Shown: positions 1 through 6,154, counted from the first letter of the stretch. The stretch is DNA of 7,557 bases from Acidobacteriota bacterium (GCA_005790265.1 SXVE01000426.1:1-7557); one strand, 5' to 3'. The notes: generated by a model not told the origin, from the sequence alone. Program-made: numbers and translations.

Positions 1-435
1 AATCGAATCGAACGGCTGATCAATCAGCTCGAACCCGACGCGGTAGATTTCCGCCAAATCCTTGGAGAATCTTTTGTAACCGTCACTCTCATCCGGCGCG
101 ATCTTGGCGATTTGCGCCAGCAAAGTTTCGCGGTCGTCGTTGTAGTGAAACACAGTGCCGTCCGACCAGCGAATATTGTAGAAAGGATCAATCTTGACGA
201 GTTTGACGTAATCTTCCGTTTTCTTGCCCGCAATGGTAAACAGCTCGTCAATCAGCCACGGCGCGGTGATAATCGTCGGACCGCCGTCGAATGTAAAACC
301 GTCCTGCTCGTAAACATACGCGCGTCCGCCGAGTTTGTCGCGTTTTTCGATGATCGTCACATCGTGTCCCTGCGCCTGAAGCCGAACCGCCGCCGCGAGT
401 CCGCCAAATCCCGAACCGATAACCGTTATTTTCAT
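1..435 (-). CDS. crtI: Phytoene desaturase (CrtI-type carotenoid desaturase), N-terminal part
   Basis: This is the first 145 codons of an FAD-dependent CrtI-family desaturase; the rest runs off the left edge. The family desaturates phytoene or related carotenoid precursors at the membrane. The protein opens with a Rossmann dinucleotide-binding motif, MKITVIGSGFGGLAAAVRL, followed by an acidic strand end (VTIIEKRDKLGGRA) that binds the FAD ribose. Next comes the hallmark DGGPTIITAPWLIDELF at about residues 54-70, typical of CrtI and absent from generic amine oxidases. The start is the ATG complementary to 433-435, placed directly before the Rossmann strand. No Shine-Dalgarno is visible, but TATAAT sits 8 nt upstream, so the mRNA may be leaderless. 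It is divergent from glgC across 390 bp. CrtI versus a sister enzyme (CrtN, CrtD, CrtO-like) cannot be settled without the C-terminus. Confidence 0.9.
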   Translation of the reverse strand, partial: MKITVIGSGFGGLAAAVRLQAQGHDVTIIEKRDKLGGRAYVYEQDGFTFDGGPTIITAPWLIDELFTIAGKKTEDYVKLVKIDPFYNIRWSDGTVFHYNDDRETLLAQIAKIAPDESDGYKRFSKDLAEIYRVGFELIDQPFDSI

Positions 436-443
436 TTGTTTTA

Positions 444-449
444 ATTATA
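444..449 (-). promoter_or_regulatory. Putative -10 box of crtI
   Basis: A perfect TATAAT on the minus strand ends 8 nt before the crtI ATG. A start 6-8 nt after such a box would fall at or next to the ATG, giving a leaderless or nearly leaderless mRNA. No convincing -35 is seen at 16-18 bp, and the region is AT-rich, so chance is possible. Confidence 0.4.
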
Positions 450-633
450 CCGAAAAACCGCTCAAACCGACCACACGGCAAAATAAAAAATCGCTGACGA
501 CAATCGCAGATGGGGTAAAAACAGCGCGCTTTATCAAAGAATAAGCTGCGTCGCTGCCGCCGAACGTCGTTTGAGTCTGACCAGAAAACGAATTCTCTGC
601 GCCGTTTCCGTCAAATAAAACATCAACATTCCA

Positions 634-679
634 AAAAGCGAACGGCGACGGTAAAGCTCAACCATTGCCGCTCGCTTTT
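634..679. other. Imperfect hairpin (12 of 13 bp) with flanking T runs
   Basis: Positions 634-646 (AAAAGCGAACGGC) pair with 667-679 (GCCGCTCGCTTTT) with one mismatch, around a 20-nt loop that could add three more pairs (650-652 with 661-663). On either strand the 3' arm ends in four or more T's, so it could act as a terminator in either direction. No gene ends nearby on either strand, so it may instead be a structure in a long glgC leader or the end of a small RNA. Confidence 0.35.
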
Positions 680-763
680 AACGGCGAAACAAGCAACCTT
701 TGACCGAAACTCAATCAGCAATGGAAAAGTTTGGGCGGCGAACAAAAAAGATTTTGCGAATTT

Positions 764-769
764 TATAAT
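764..769 (+). promoter_or_regulatory. Putative -10 box upstream of glgC
   Basis: TATAAT lies in an AT-rich stretch 56 nt before the glgC ATG, which would give a leader of about 50 nt. No good -35 hexamer is present at 16-18 bp. An alternative weaker box, TATACC at 814-819, would give a leaderless message. Confidence 0.3.
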
Positions 770-825
770 TAAGGCTATTCTATCAATGCAGTAACATAAA
801 TCAAATCAGTCTTTATACCGAAAAT

Positions 826-2121
826 ATGGCTCAATACAATAATGTAATGGCGGTGATTTTAGGCGGCGGCGCGGGTTCGCGCCTTTTTCCTTTGACGGTC
901 GAGCGGTCGAAACCGGCGGTTCCGCTCGGCGGCAAATATCGTTTGATTGATGTGCCGATTTCCAACTGCATTAACTCGGCAATTACGCAGATTTTCGTGC
1001 TGACGCAGTATAATTCGGCGTCGCTTAACCGGCATATCGCCCGAACTTATCGCTTTTCGTCATTCTCGACCGGATTTGTCGAAGTGCTTGCCGCCGAACA
1101 GACGAAAGACAGCCCGGAATGGTTTCAGGGAACGGCGGACGCAGTGCGGCAGATGCTGCGTCATTTGCGCGATTGGCGGGTTGATACGCTTTTGATTTTG
1201 TCCGGCGACCATCTTTACCGAATGGATTACCGGGAATTCTTAAAACGGCATTTCGAGACGAACGCCGACGTGACGATTTCGGTGATTCCGTGCCGGGCGA
1301 ACGAGGCGGAAGAATTCGGTCTGCTCAAAACGGACGAAGCGGGCAAGATTACCGAATTCGCGGAGAAGCCGAAAGGCGATGCGCTCGAACAGATGCGTGT
1401 TGACACGACGCAGTTCGGCTTAACGGCGGAACAGTCAATCGAACGCCCGTTCCTGGCGTCAATGGGAATTTACGTTTTCAATTACGCGCGGCTGATTGAA
1501 TTGCTTCGCGAAGACGATTCGTGGGTGGATTTCGGGCGCGAGATTATTCCGTCGGCAATCGAAAAGCTGAACGTGCAGGCGCATCTTTTCAAGGATTACT
1601 GGGAAGACATCGGAACGATCCGCGCGTTTTATCAGGCGAATCTCGATCTCGCGTCGCCGCTGCCGCAATTTAACTTTTTCGATACCGAAGCGCCGATTTA
1701 CACGCGTTCGCGCTATCTGCCGCCGTCGAAAATTCACGGCTGCGATATTGATAATTCGATGGTCAGCGAAGGATGTATCCTCAATGGCGTTTACGCCCGA
1801 AATTCGATTATCGGATTGAGAAGCCGCATTGATAAAGGCACGCGCATCGAAAATTCGATTATTATGGGCACCGATTTTTTTGAATCAATCGAAGAAATCA
1901 AGAAAAACATCAGCGCCGGAATCCCGAACATCGGCATCGGCGAAAACTGTCTGATTTCCCGCGCCATCATTGACAAAAACACGCGCATCGGCAAAAACGT
2001 CCGCCTCTTAAATCGCGCCGGAGTGGAAAACAAAGACGGCGAAAACGGCTGTTACTACATCCGCGAAGGCATCATCATCATCCCCAAAACCGCAGTGATC
2101 GCCGACGGTACGGAAATATAA
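826..2121 (+). CDS. glgC: Glucose-1-phosphate adenylyltransferase (ADP-glucose pyrophosphorylase)
   Basis: This cytoplasmic enzyme makes ADP-glucose and pyrophosphate from glucose-1-phosphate and ATP, the committed step of bacterial glycogen synthesis. All family blocks are present in 431 residues: the nucleotide-binding loop ILGGGAGSRLFPLT (11-24), KPAVPLGGKYRLIDVPISNC (29-48), WFQGTADAVRQ (99-109), catalytic-site SGDHLYRMDY (126-135), the sugar-phosphate lysine in FAEKP (K181), SMGIYVF and YWEDIGT. From about residue 300 a left-handed beta-helix domain follows. Length and C-terminal sequence match cyanobacterial and plant enzymes rather than the enterobacterial form. K384 (in IIDKN) and K421 (in IPKTAVI), 37 residues apart, align with the activator-site lysines of those enzymes, so 3-phosphoglycerate control is a reasonable inference. 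The start at 826 lacks a Shine-Dalgarno; Met8 (847) is an alternative start. It is alone on its strand, with no other glg gene in view. Confidence 0.97.
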   Translation: MAQYNNVMAVILGGGAGSRLFPLTVERSKPAVPLGGKYRLIDVPISNCINSAITQIFVLTQYNSASLNRHIARTYRFSSFSTGFVEVLAAEQTKDSPEWFQGTADAVRQMLRHLRDWRVDTLLILSGDHLYRMDYREFLKRHFETNADVTISVIPCRANEAEEFGLLKTDEAGKITEFAEKPKGDALEQMRVDTTQFGLTAEQSIERPFLASMGIYVFNYARLIELLREDDSWVDFGREIIPSAIEKLNVQAHLFKDYWEDIGTIRAFYQANLDLASPLPQFNFFDTEAPIYTRSRYLPPSKIHGCDIDNSMVSEGCILNGVYARNSIIGLRSRIDKGTRIENSIIMGTDFFESIEEIKKNISAGIPNIGIGENCLISRAIIDKNTRIGKNVRLLNRAGVENKDGENGCYYIREGIIIIPKTAVIADGTEI

Positions 2122-2175
2122 GAAGAAGAAAAAAAGGGAAAACGAAAGTATTATTTGCACTTTCGGCGGTAAACG

Positions 2176-2211
2176 AAAAGCATTCACAAGATTACTTTGT
2201 GAATGCTTTTT
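2176..2211. terminator. Bidirectional Rho-independent terminator between glgC and VWA gene B
   Basis: Positions 2176-2189 and 2197-2210 form a perfect 14-bp stem (core GCATTCACAA) with a 7-nt loop. The plus strand ends in a run of five T's (2207-2211) and the minus strand in four. It lies 54 bp after glgC and 46 bp after the convergent VWA gene, so it can stop both. A smaller 7-bp hairpin with a 9-nt loop (2143-2149 with 2159-2165) precedes it on the glgC side. Confidence 0.85.
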
Positions 2212-2256
2212 ATGTCCCGCCTTCCTGACTTTTCGCTTCTCTATTGCTATCTCATT

Positions 2257-3435
2257 TTAGTTTTTACTGACAACATAGCTATCTCGCGCGCGGACGGCGA
2301 CGTTTTCTTGATTGACTTTGACTTTGACGCGGCGTTTTTTGCCCGGTTCGGCTTCTTTTGACGGGTAATAGCCGAGGCTGTAAAACTCGCGCAGTTCGCT
2401 GGCGATGTTCGAGAAAGCCTGCGAAAGATTGGCGGTTGAGGTCGCCGGGTAAACTCTGCCGCCGGTGCGCAGCGCCATATCGCTTAAATATTCGCCCGCT
2501 TTGCGGTAATCTTCCGGCGTTGTTCCCTGCGCGCTCGGCGTGCCGACGCCGCCCATCGGAATCGGGAACGGAAACGGACTTTTATTCTGCGAAGGAATCG
2601 GATTCGGAATGCCGGTCGGCGCCGTTACCGGTTTGTTTTTCATTGCCTGCACATCGGCGAAAGTATCGTATTGAACGGGATAAACGAGCGCATCGAGTTC
2701 GAGCGCGTCCGACAAGTTGCTGAGATCGTGCGCTTTGCGGCTCGTCGTATCAACCCCGTCGGTAAATAAAACGATAGCTTTGCGCCCGTCAATTTTGCGC
2801 AGTTTTTCGTTCATCACCAAATCAACCGCTTCGTAAAGACTCGTGCCGGTCGAGATTTTCGTTGATTTGATCGCGCCGTAAATTCGCTGGCGGTCGCTTG
2901 TCGGTTCGGTCAAAATGTGAACTTCTTCATCAAAAGAAACGACCATAACCTTATCGTTTTCGCGAAGCTGATTGATAAACGCGATTGCCGCCGATTGAAT
3001 CTCGGCAATCTTAAACGTCGTCGAATAACTCATATCGAGCACGAGCGCGACGGTAAACGGCTGCTGTTCGTTGGAAAACAGCGCGATTTCCTGCTCGACC
3101 GATTCTTCAAACACCTTGAAATTTTCTTTGGTTAATCCGCCGATAAAGCGATTTTTGCGGTCGGAAACTTTAACCGGAATCGTCACCAAACTTGTGTCAA
3201 CGCGAATTACTTCGCCGTCGTCAGCCGCCGCTGCGTCGCTCGCGTTTTGTTCGCTCGGCGTTACGGTCTCGACTGCCGATTTCGCCGCGTCGGGCGTCGG
3301 AGTCGGAGCAGGCGACGCCGGTCGCCGGTTCGCTTTGCCGGTTTCCGGCGCATTAACCGGACGACGAGATTGAGCGGAAAAATTCGCCGCGCTCAAACCA
3401 AACACGATGCACAGTAAAACGATTTTTATTTTCAT
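2257..3435 (-). CDS. Secreted VWA-domain protein, TIGR03436-like (paralogue B)
   Basis: A 392-residue exported protein with a von Willebrand factor A domain of the 'VWFA-related Acidobacterial domain' kind; the family's function is unknown. Residues 1-22 look like a Sec signal peptide ending near FSAQS. A Pro/Ala/Thr-rich linker (about 29-72) follows, then the family block VIRVDTSLVTIPVKVSDRKN. The VWA core has an intact metal site: D134-M-S136-Y-S138, T198 and TDG with D226. A Pro-rich insert (about 268-305) separates the core from a C-terminal block ending REFYSLGYYP...VRARDSYVV. The frame can start at TTG (3438), but the ATG complementary to 3433-3435 is preferred, with GGAG 9 nt upstream exactly as in the neighbouring paralogue. 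It lies 145 bp downstream of paralogue A and converges on glgC. I infer a role in metal-dependent protein binding at the cell surface or periplasm. Confidence 0.9.
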   Translation of the reverse strand: MKIKIVLLCIVFGLSAANFSAQSRRPVNAPETGKANRRPASPAPTPTPDAAKSAVETVTPSEQNASDAAAADDGEVIRVDTSLVTIPVKVSDRKNRFIGGLTKENFKVFEESVEQEIALFSNEQQPFTVALVLDMSYSTTFKIAEIQSAAIAFINQLRENDKVMVVSFDEEVHILTEPTSDRQRIYGAIKSTKISTGTSLYEAVDLVMNEKLRKIDGRKAIVLFTDGVDTTSRKAHDLSNLSDALELDALVYPVQYDTFADVQAMKNKPVTAPTGIPNPIPSQNKSPFPFPIPMGGVGTPSAQGTTPEDYRKAGEYLSDMALRTGGRVYPATSTANLSQAFSNIASELREFYSLGYYPSKEAEPGKKRRVKVKVNQENVAVRARDSYVVSKN

Positions 3436-3444
3436 CAAGTTAAG

Positions 3445-3448
3445 CTCC
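3445..3448 (-). promoter_or_regulatory. Shine-Dalgarno of VWA gene B
   Basis: GGAG on the minus strand lies 9 nt before the ATG and 6 nt before an in-frame TTG. The matching site of paralogue A shows the same 9-nt distance to its ATG, which favours the ATG start here. Confidence 0.65.
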
Positions 3449-3456
3449 GGAAAGTT

Positions 3457-3462
3457 ATTCTA
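3457..3462 (-). promoter_or_regulatory. Possible -10 box of VWA gene B
   Basis: TAGAAT (five of six to consensus) would start transcription near 3450, just before the GGAG ribosome site. No convincing -35 is present. If real, paralogue B has its own promoter after the hairpin that follows paralogue A. Confidence 0.3.
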
Positions 3463-3489
3463 TGATGCCCGAACAATTGAGAAAAGATG

Positions 3490-3524
3490 TAAAGACGCAA
3501 AAGTAAAAAGGCAAAAAGCAAAAG
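3490..3524. repeat. Five degenerate 7-bp repeats, A-rich
   Basis: Read in steps of seven from 3490, the plus strand gives TAAAGAC, GCAAAAG, TAAAAAG, GCAAAAA and finally GCAAAAG again. The last 26 bases of this tract form the left arm of the long inverted repeat at 3499-3569. Short-period arrays of this type recall the short tandemly repeated sequences of cyanobacteria; any relationship is unproven. Confidence 0.6.
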
Positions 3525-3569
3525 TTCGGAATTAACTTCTTCGCTTTTGCTTTTTGCCTTTTTACTTTT
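3499..3569 (-). terminator. Perfect 26-bp inverted repeat after VWA gene A; probable terminator
   Basis: The arms 3499-3524 and 3544-3569 are exact reverse complements around a 19-nt loop. The hairpin begins 11 nt beyond the stop of paralogue A. On the minus strand the 3' arm ends in TTTT, followed by GCG and further T runs. The long perfect stem should stop or slow transcription from paralogue A, or protect its mRNA 3' end. It is A/T-dominated with scattered G/C, unlike a compact classical terminator, and its arm is made of 7-bp repeats, so it may be a dispersed repeat that gained this role. Confidence 0.65.
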
Positions 3570-3580
3570 TATCTTCCCAA

Positions 3581-4840
3581 TTATTTGCCGGCGAACTTTT
3601 GGTTGTTCTGATCGCCGACAATGTAACTGTTTTTCGCGCGGACAACCAAGTTGGGACGCGCGACGCGCACGCGAATCTGTTTGCGCTCGCCTTTGGTGCC
3701 GACGGTTTCCGGATAATAGCCGACCGAATATTGGCGGCGCAATTCTTCGGCGATTCCGGCAAAAGCCGCGTCGAGGTTATTGTTGGCGTTCGCTTCAAAC
3801 GTGCGACCGCCCGAGTTGCGCGCTAAATCTTCAAGGTAACGCCGTCCGGTTTCGTATTCGCCGCGACTCGAACCGCTTGCGCCGCCGCCCGGATAACCTC
3901 CTCCGCCGATAACCACGCCGCCGTTCAAAATCCCGCCGAGAATATCGCCCAAAACTCCGCCGCCGTTCCCGCCTCTGCGTCGGCGCTGCGGATACGGATA
4001 ATTTCCGCCGCCGTTCCCGCCGCCAAACGTTCCCGCATAAGTATCGTAGCGAACCGGATAAATCAAGGCGTCGAGTTCTTCGACCTGTTTGACGGTGCTT
4101 TGATAACTGGCGCGGCGCGAAGTCGTATCTACGCCGTCGGTAAACATCACGACTGCTTTTCGACCTTCGATGCCGCGCAGCTGGCGGCTGATCGTGTAAT
4201 CAACCGCTTCGTACAAACTGGTTCCGTCGCCGAACTGCACCTGCATAATCGCATTCCGCAAAACATTGCGATTGCTCGTCAACGGACTTAACACGCGAAC
4301 GCGTTCGTCAAACGAAATAACGACGACTTTATCGTCCTGCCGCAGCTGGTTGACGAAAGCGATTGCCGCGTCCTGAATTTCGTTGATTTGATACGCCGTC
4401 GAAGGACTGACATCTATCATTAAAACGACCGTAAACGGCTGCTCGACCGATTGGAAATACTCGATTTTCTGCTGCACGCCGTTTTCGAAAATCTGAAAAT
4501 CCTGCTGCCGCAAACCGGAAATAAATCTGCCGCTGCGGTCGAGCACGGAAACCGGCATTGTCACGAGATTGGTTTCGACCTTAATAATTTCATCGTCAAC
4601 AACGCCCAAATCTTCGCCCGTCGCATTAACCGGCGGCGCGGAAGTTCCGTTGCCGGTCAGCACCGGCGGACGTTTTCCCGAATTCGGCGCGGGCGTGTCG
4701 TTTTGCATCGTCGGCGGAGATTGCGTGCGCGCCGGAGCGGGCGTTGATGCCACGCGCGGTCGCGTCGTCTGCCCGGACTGTGCGAAACCCGTTAAACCAA
4801 ACATCATTACACAAAATAAACCGGTCAATATTCTTTTCAT
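3581..4840 (-). CDS. Secreted VWA-domain protein, TIGR03436-like (paralogue A)
   Basis: A 419-residue exported paralogue of the next gene downstream. It has a signal peptide (MKRILTGLFCVMMFGLTGFA, cleavage near residue 21) and a Pro/Thr/Ala/Asn-rich linker to about 75. The family block EIIKVETNLVTMPVSVLDRS leads into a VWA core with its metal site intact: D143-V-S145-P-S147, T207 and D235 in FTDGVDTTSRR. Where paralogue B has a Pro-rich insert, this protein has a Gly-rich one (about 270-326) with a basic QRRRR patch. The C-terminal block, EELRRQYSVGYYPETVG...VVRAKNSYIV, matches B closely. The frame is open up to a TTG at 4855, but GGAG lies 9 nt before the ATG complementary to 4838-4840, and the signal peptide begins there. 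It is 112 bp after the serine hydrolase gene, so it may be transcribed separately. Molecular function is unknown; surface protein binding is an inference. Confidence 0.9.
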   Translation of the reverse strand: MKRILTGLFCVMMFGLTGFAQSGQTTRPRVASTPAPARTQSPPTMQNDTPAPNSGKRPPVLTGNGTSAPPVNATGEDLGVVDDEIIKVETNLVTMPVSVLDRSGRFISGLRQQDFQIFENGVQQKIEYFQSVEQPFTVVLMIDVSPSTAYQINEIQDAAIAFVNQLRQDDKVVVISFDERVRVLSPLTSNRNVLRNAIMQVQFGDGTSLYEAVDYTISRQLRGIEGRKAVVMFTDGVDTTSRRASYQSTVKQVEELDALIYPVRYDTYAGTFGGGNGGGNYPYPQRRRRGGNGGGVLGDILGGILNGGVVIGGGGYPGGGASGSSRGEYETGRRYLEDLARNSGGRTFEANANNNLDAAFAGIAEELRRQYSVGYYPETVGTKGERKQIRVRVARPNLVVRAKNSYIVGDQNNQKFAGK

Positions 4841-4849
4841 ACCTCGAAT

Positions 4850-4853
4850 CTCC
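4850..4853 (-). promoter_or_regulatory. Shine-Dalgarno of VWA gene A
   Basis: GGAG lies 9 nt before the ATG ending at 4840. The in-frame TTG at 4853-4855 overlaps this site and so cannot use it, which argues for the ATG and against a five-residue longer protein. Confidence 0.65.
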
Positions 4854-4952
4854 AATATAATTTTCGTTTTAGGGAAGACGCGATTCTTTTGATTGAAGTG
4901 TTGATTTTTTAGATGTCTGAAAAGTTAATTTGGCTGAAAACGATGCAGAAAA

Positions 4953-6071
4953 CTACCGCTTTTCGTCGAGATGCTGCGCGGCAAGTTCGTGGAAACGCCG
5001 CCGCGTCGCGTTGATATTGACGAACGGCAATTCGCGCGCGTGCGTGCGGTTGGTCAGCAAAATAAAAATGCGCTCGGTTTCCGGTTCGATCCAAAGCGAA
5101 GTTCCGGTAAAACCGAGATGCCCGAAACTGTCGGGCGCAAGCGATTTGGAAGCCGTCGAATCCGGCGTTTCGGCAAGCTGAAACGCCATGGAACGCGCTT
5201 CATTCAAGCCTTTTGTGAAATTCGTCCGAAAAAGCGCGCACGTTTCCGGCTTTAACAAAATGGTCTGACTCGCCAGAAACTGCTGCGCGATTTTGAAAGT
5301 TTCTTCGGCAGTCGAAAAAAGTCCGGCGTGACCGGAAATGCCGTTCATAAAAAAGCAATTTCCGTCGTGAACCTCGCCCCAAATTTGGTAATCACGCCAC
5401 TCGTATTTTGAAACGTCGTAACTTTGTTCGATGCAGGTTTGTTTCTCAAACTCATTTCCCTTTTCGCTTGCGGCAATTCGTTTTTGCAGTTCTTTCGGCG
5501 GATTGTAAAAAGTATCTTTCAAATTTAGCGGCTCAAATATCTCTTTTCGTGCAATTTCGTCTATTGATTTTCCGTAGATTTCGGCAAGAACAAAACGAAG
5601 CGTAATAAAATTTAAATCGCTGTATGTAACTACTGAATTCGGAGAATTTTCATTTGGAAATTCTGAAATTACATTTACTAAATCCGAAAGAAAATTTGAA
5701 TTGCAATTTAAATACAACGGTTTCCAGGCACTGAAACCTGAAGTATGCGTCAAAAGGTTTTGAATCGTTATTTGGCTTTTAGTTTTCGTGGAAAAAAAAG
5801 CTGAGAATTTACAAACTTTATCCGACAAGCTTATTTCGCCGCTTTCAATCAATTTCGCGCACAGCAAACCCGTCACCAAAACCTTCGTCAAACTTGCCAG
5901 ATCGTAAATTGTATCGTTTCGCGCCGCGATTTTCTCCGGTTCGACGACGGCAAAACCGAGCGCGTCTTGAAAGACAATTTCGCCTTTTTCCGCAACGAGA
6001 TAAACGGCGGACGGGAAATCGCGCGCATCAATTCGCTCTTGCAGAAAATTTGATATTTGCTCGCTTTTCAT
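4953..6071 (-). CDS. Serine hydrolase, class C beta-lactamase / penicillin-binding protein-like
   Basis: A 372-residue member of the beta-lactamase family PF00144 (AmpC, esterase EstB, D-aminopeptidase and PBP4*-like enzymes). All three active-site motifs are visible: S60-L-T-K63 in YDLASLTKV (nucleophile and base), Y150-S-D152, and the third-strand motif G317-HLGFTG. Other family signs are LLTHTSGF (107-114), SGHAGLFST (247-255) and WGEVHDGN (231-238). The GHLGFTGTSLW form is typical of muropeptide-recycling relatives such as Bacillus YbbE more than of resistance beta-lactamases. No signal peptide is apparent: the N-terminus, MKSEQISNFLQER, is polar, so it may be cytoplasmic. Substrate is undetermined. 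No Shine-Dalgarno is seen, and a long hairpin ends 14 nt before the ATG. The segment from about 5560 to 5720 is clearly richer in A/T than the rest. It lies 107 bp after the oxidoreductase gene, a link of uncertain meaning. Confidence 0.88.
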   Translation of the reverse strand: MKSEQISNFLQERIDARDFPSAVYLVAEKGEIVFQDALGFAVVEPEKIAARNDTIYDLASLTKVLVTGLLCAKLIESGEISLSDKVCKFSAFFSTKTKSQITIQNLLTHTSGFSAWKPLYLNCNSNFLSDLVNVISEFPNENSPNSVVTYSDLNFITLRFVLAEIYGKSIDEIARKEIFEPLNLKDTFYNPPKELQKRIAASEKGNEFEKQTCIEQSYDVSKYEWRDYQIWGEVHDGNCFFMNGISGHAGLFSTAEETFKIAQQFLASQTILLKPETCALFRTNFTKGLNEARSMAFQLAETPDSTASKSLAPDSFGHLGFTGTSLWIEPETERIFILLTNRTHARELPFVNINATRRRFHELAAQHLDEKR

Positions 6072-6085
6072 TTTTCAGATTTTTG

Positions 6086-6154
6086 AAACACATAGAAACA
6101 TAGAACACATAAATTTTTCGCTCTTCTCTATGTTTTCTACGTCTCTATGTGTTT
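6086..6154. repeat. Imperfect 26-nt inverted repeat between oxidoreductase and serine hydrolase genes
   Basis: Arms 6086-6111 and 6129-6154 are reverse complements at 23 of 26 positions around a 17-nt loop. The left arm contains two tandem copies of ACATAGAA (6090-6105) followed by a diverged third. The hairpin starts 24 nt after the oxidoreductase stop and ends 14 nt before the serine hydrolase ATG. The minus-strand 3' arm is followed by only three T's, so it is a poor classical terminator. It could instead be a 3'-end protector, a translation-controlling leader structure or a dispersed repeat. Arm length and loop size resemble the inverted repeat at 3499-3569, though the sequence differs. 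Confidence 0.7.

Larger units (their letters stand above)
436..825. other. 390-bp divergent intergenic region between crtI and glgC
   Basis: No credible coding frame, tRNA or known riboswitch is visible here. It holds the probable promoters of both divergent genes (TATAAT at 444-449 minus and 764-769 plus) and one imperfect hairpin (634-679). It also has an 11-base direct repeat, TATACCGAAAA, at 446-456 and 814-824, close to the two start codons. The middle part, about 480-700, has GC like the coding DNA; 740-825 is AT-rich, as expected of a promoter. A small unannotated RNA ending at the hairpin is possible but unsupported. Confidence 0.6.

Noticed and set aside
248..481. Open frame on the minus strand over the crtI start and upstream region
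   Set aside because: It overlaps the well-supported crtI frame in another phase, is Arg-rich and shows no family motif; a shadow frame.
436..825. Riboswitch or tRNA in the crtI-glgC gap
   Set aside because: No cloverleaf, no CCA end and no recognisable riboswitch core could be found; only one imperfect hairpin.
3499..3569. Long inverted repeat as terminal repeats of an insertion sequence or as a CRISPR-type unit
   Set aside because: Only 19 nt lie between the arms, there is no transposase and no regular spacer series.
3547..3912. Plus-strand frames opposite the VWA genes (also at 2358-2723, 3071-3373 and 4569-4892)
   Set aside because: They are antisense to genes with intact motifs, have Arg/Cys-rich composition typical of shadow frames, and lack ribosome sites.
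2257..4840. VWA pair as part of a MoxR/VWA chaperone system, ternary defence system or type VI-like module
   Set aside because: There is no MoxR-type ATPase, kinase or phosphatase nearby, and both proteins have signal peptides and the Acidobacteria-specific family blocks.
4854..4859. TATATT as the -10 box of VWA gene A
   Set aside because: Transcription from it would start near 4847 and leave out the GGAG ribosome site at 4850-4853; no -35 partner is seen.
4953..6071. Serine hydrolase as an antibiotic-resistance beta-lactamase
   Set aside because: The motifs fit the broad PF00144 family, the GHLGFTG form points to peptidase or esterase relatives, and there is no evident signal peptide for a periplasmic resistance enzyme.
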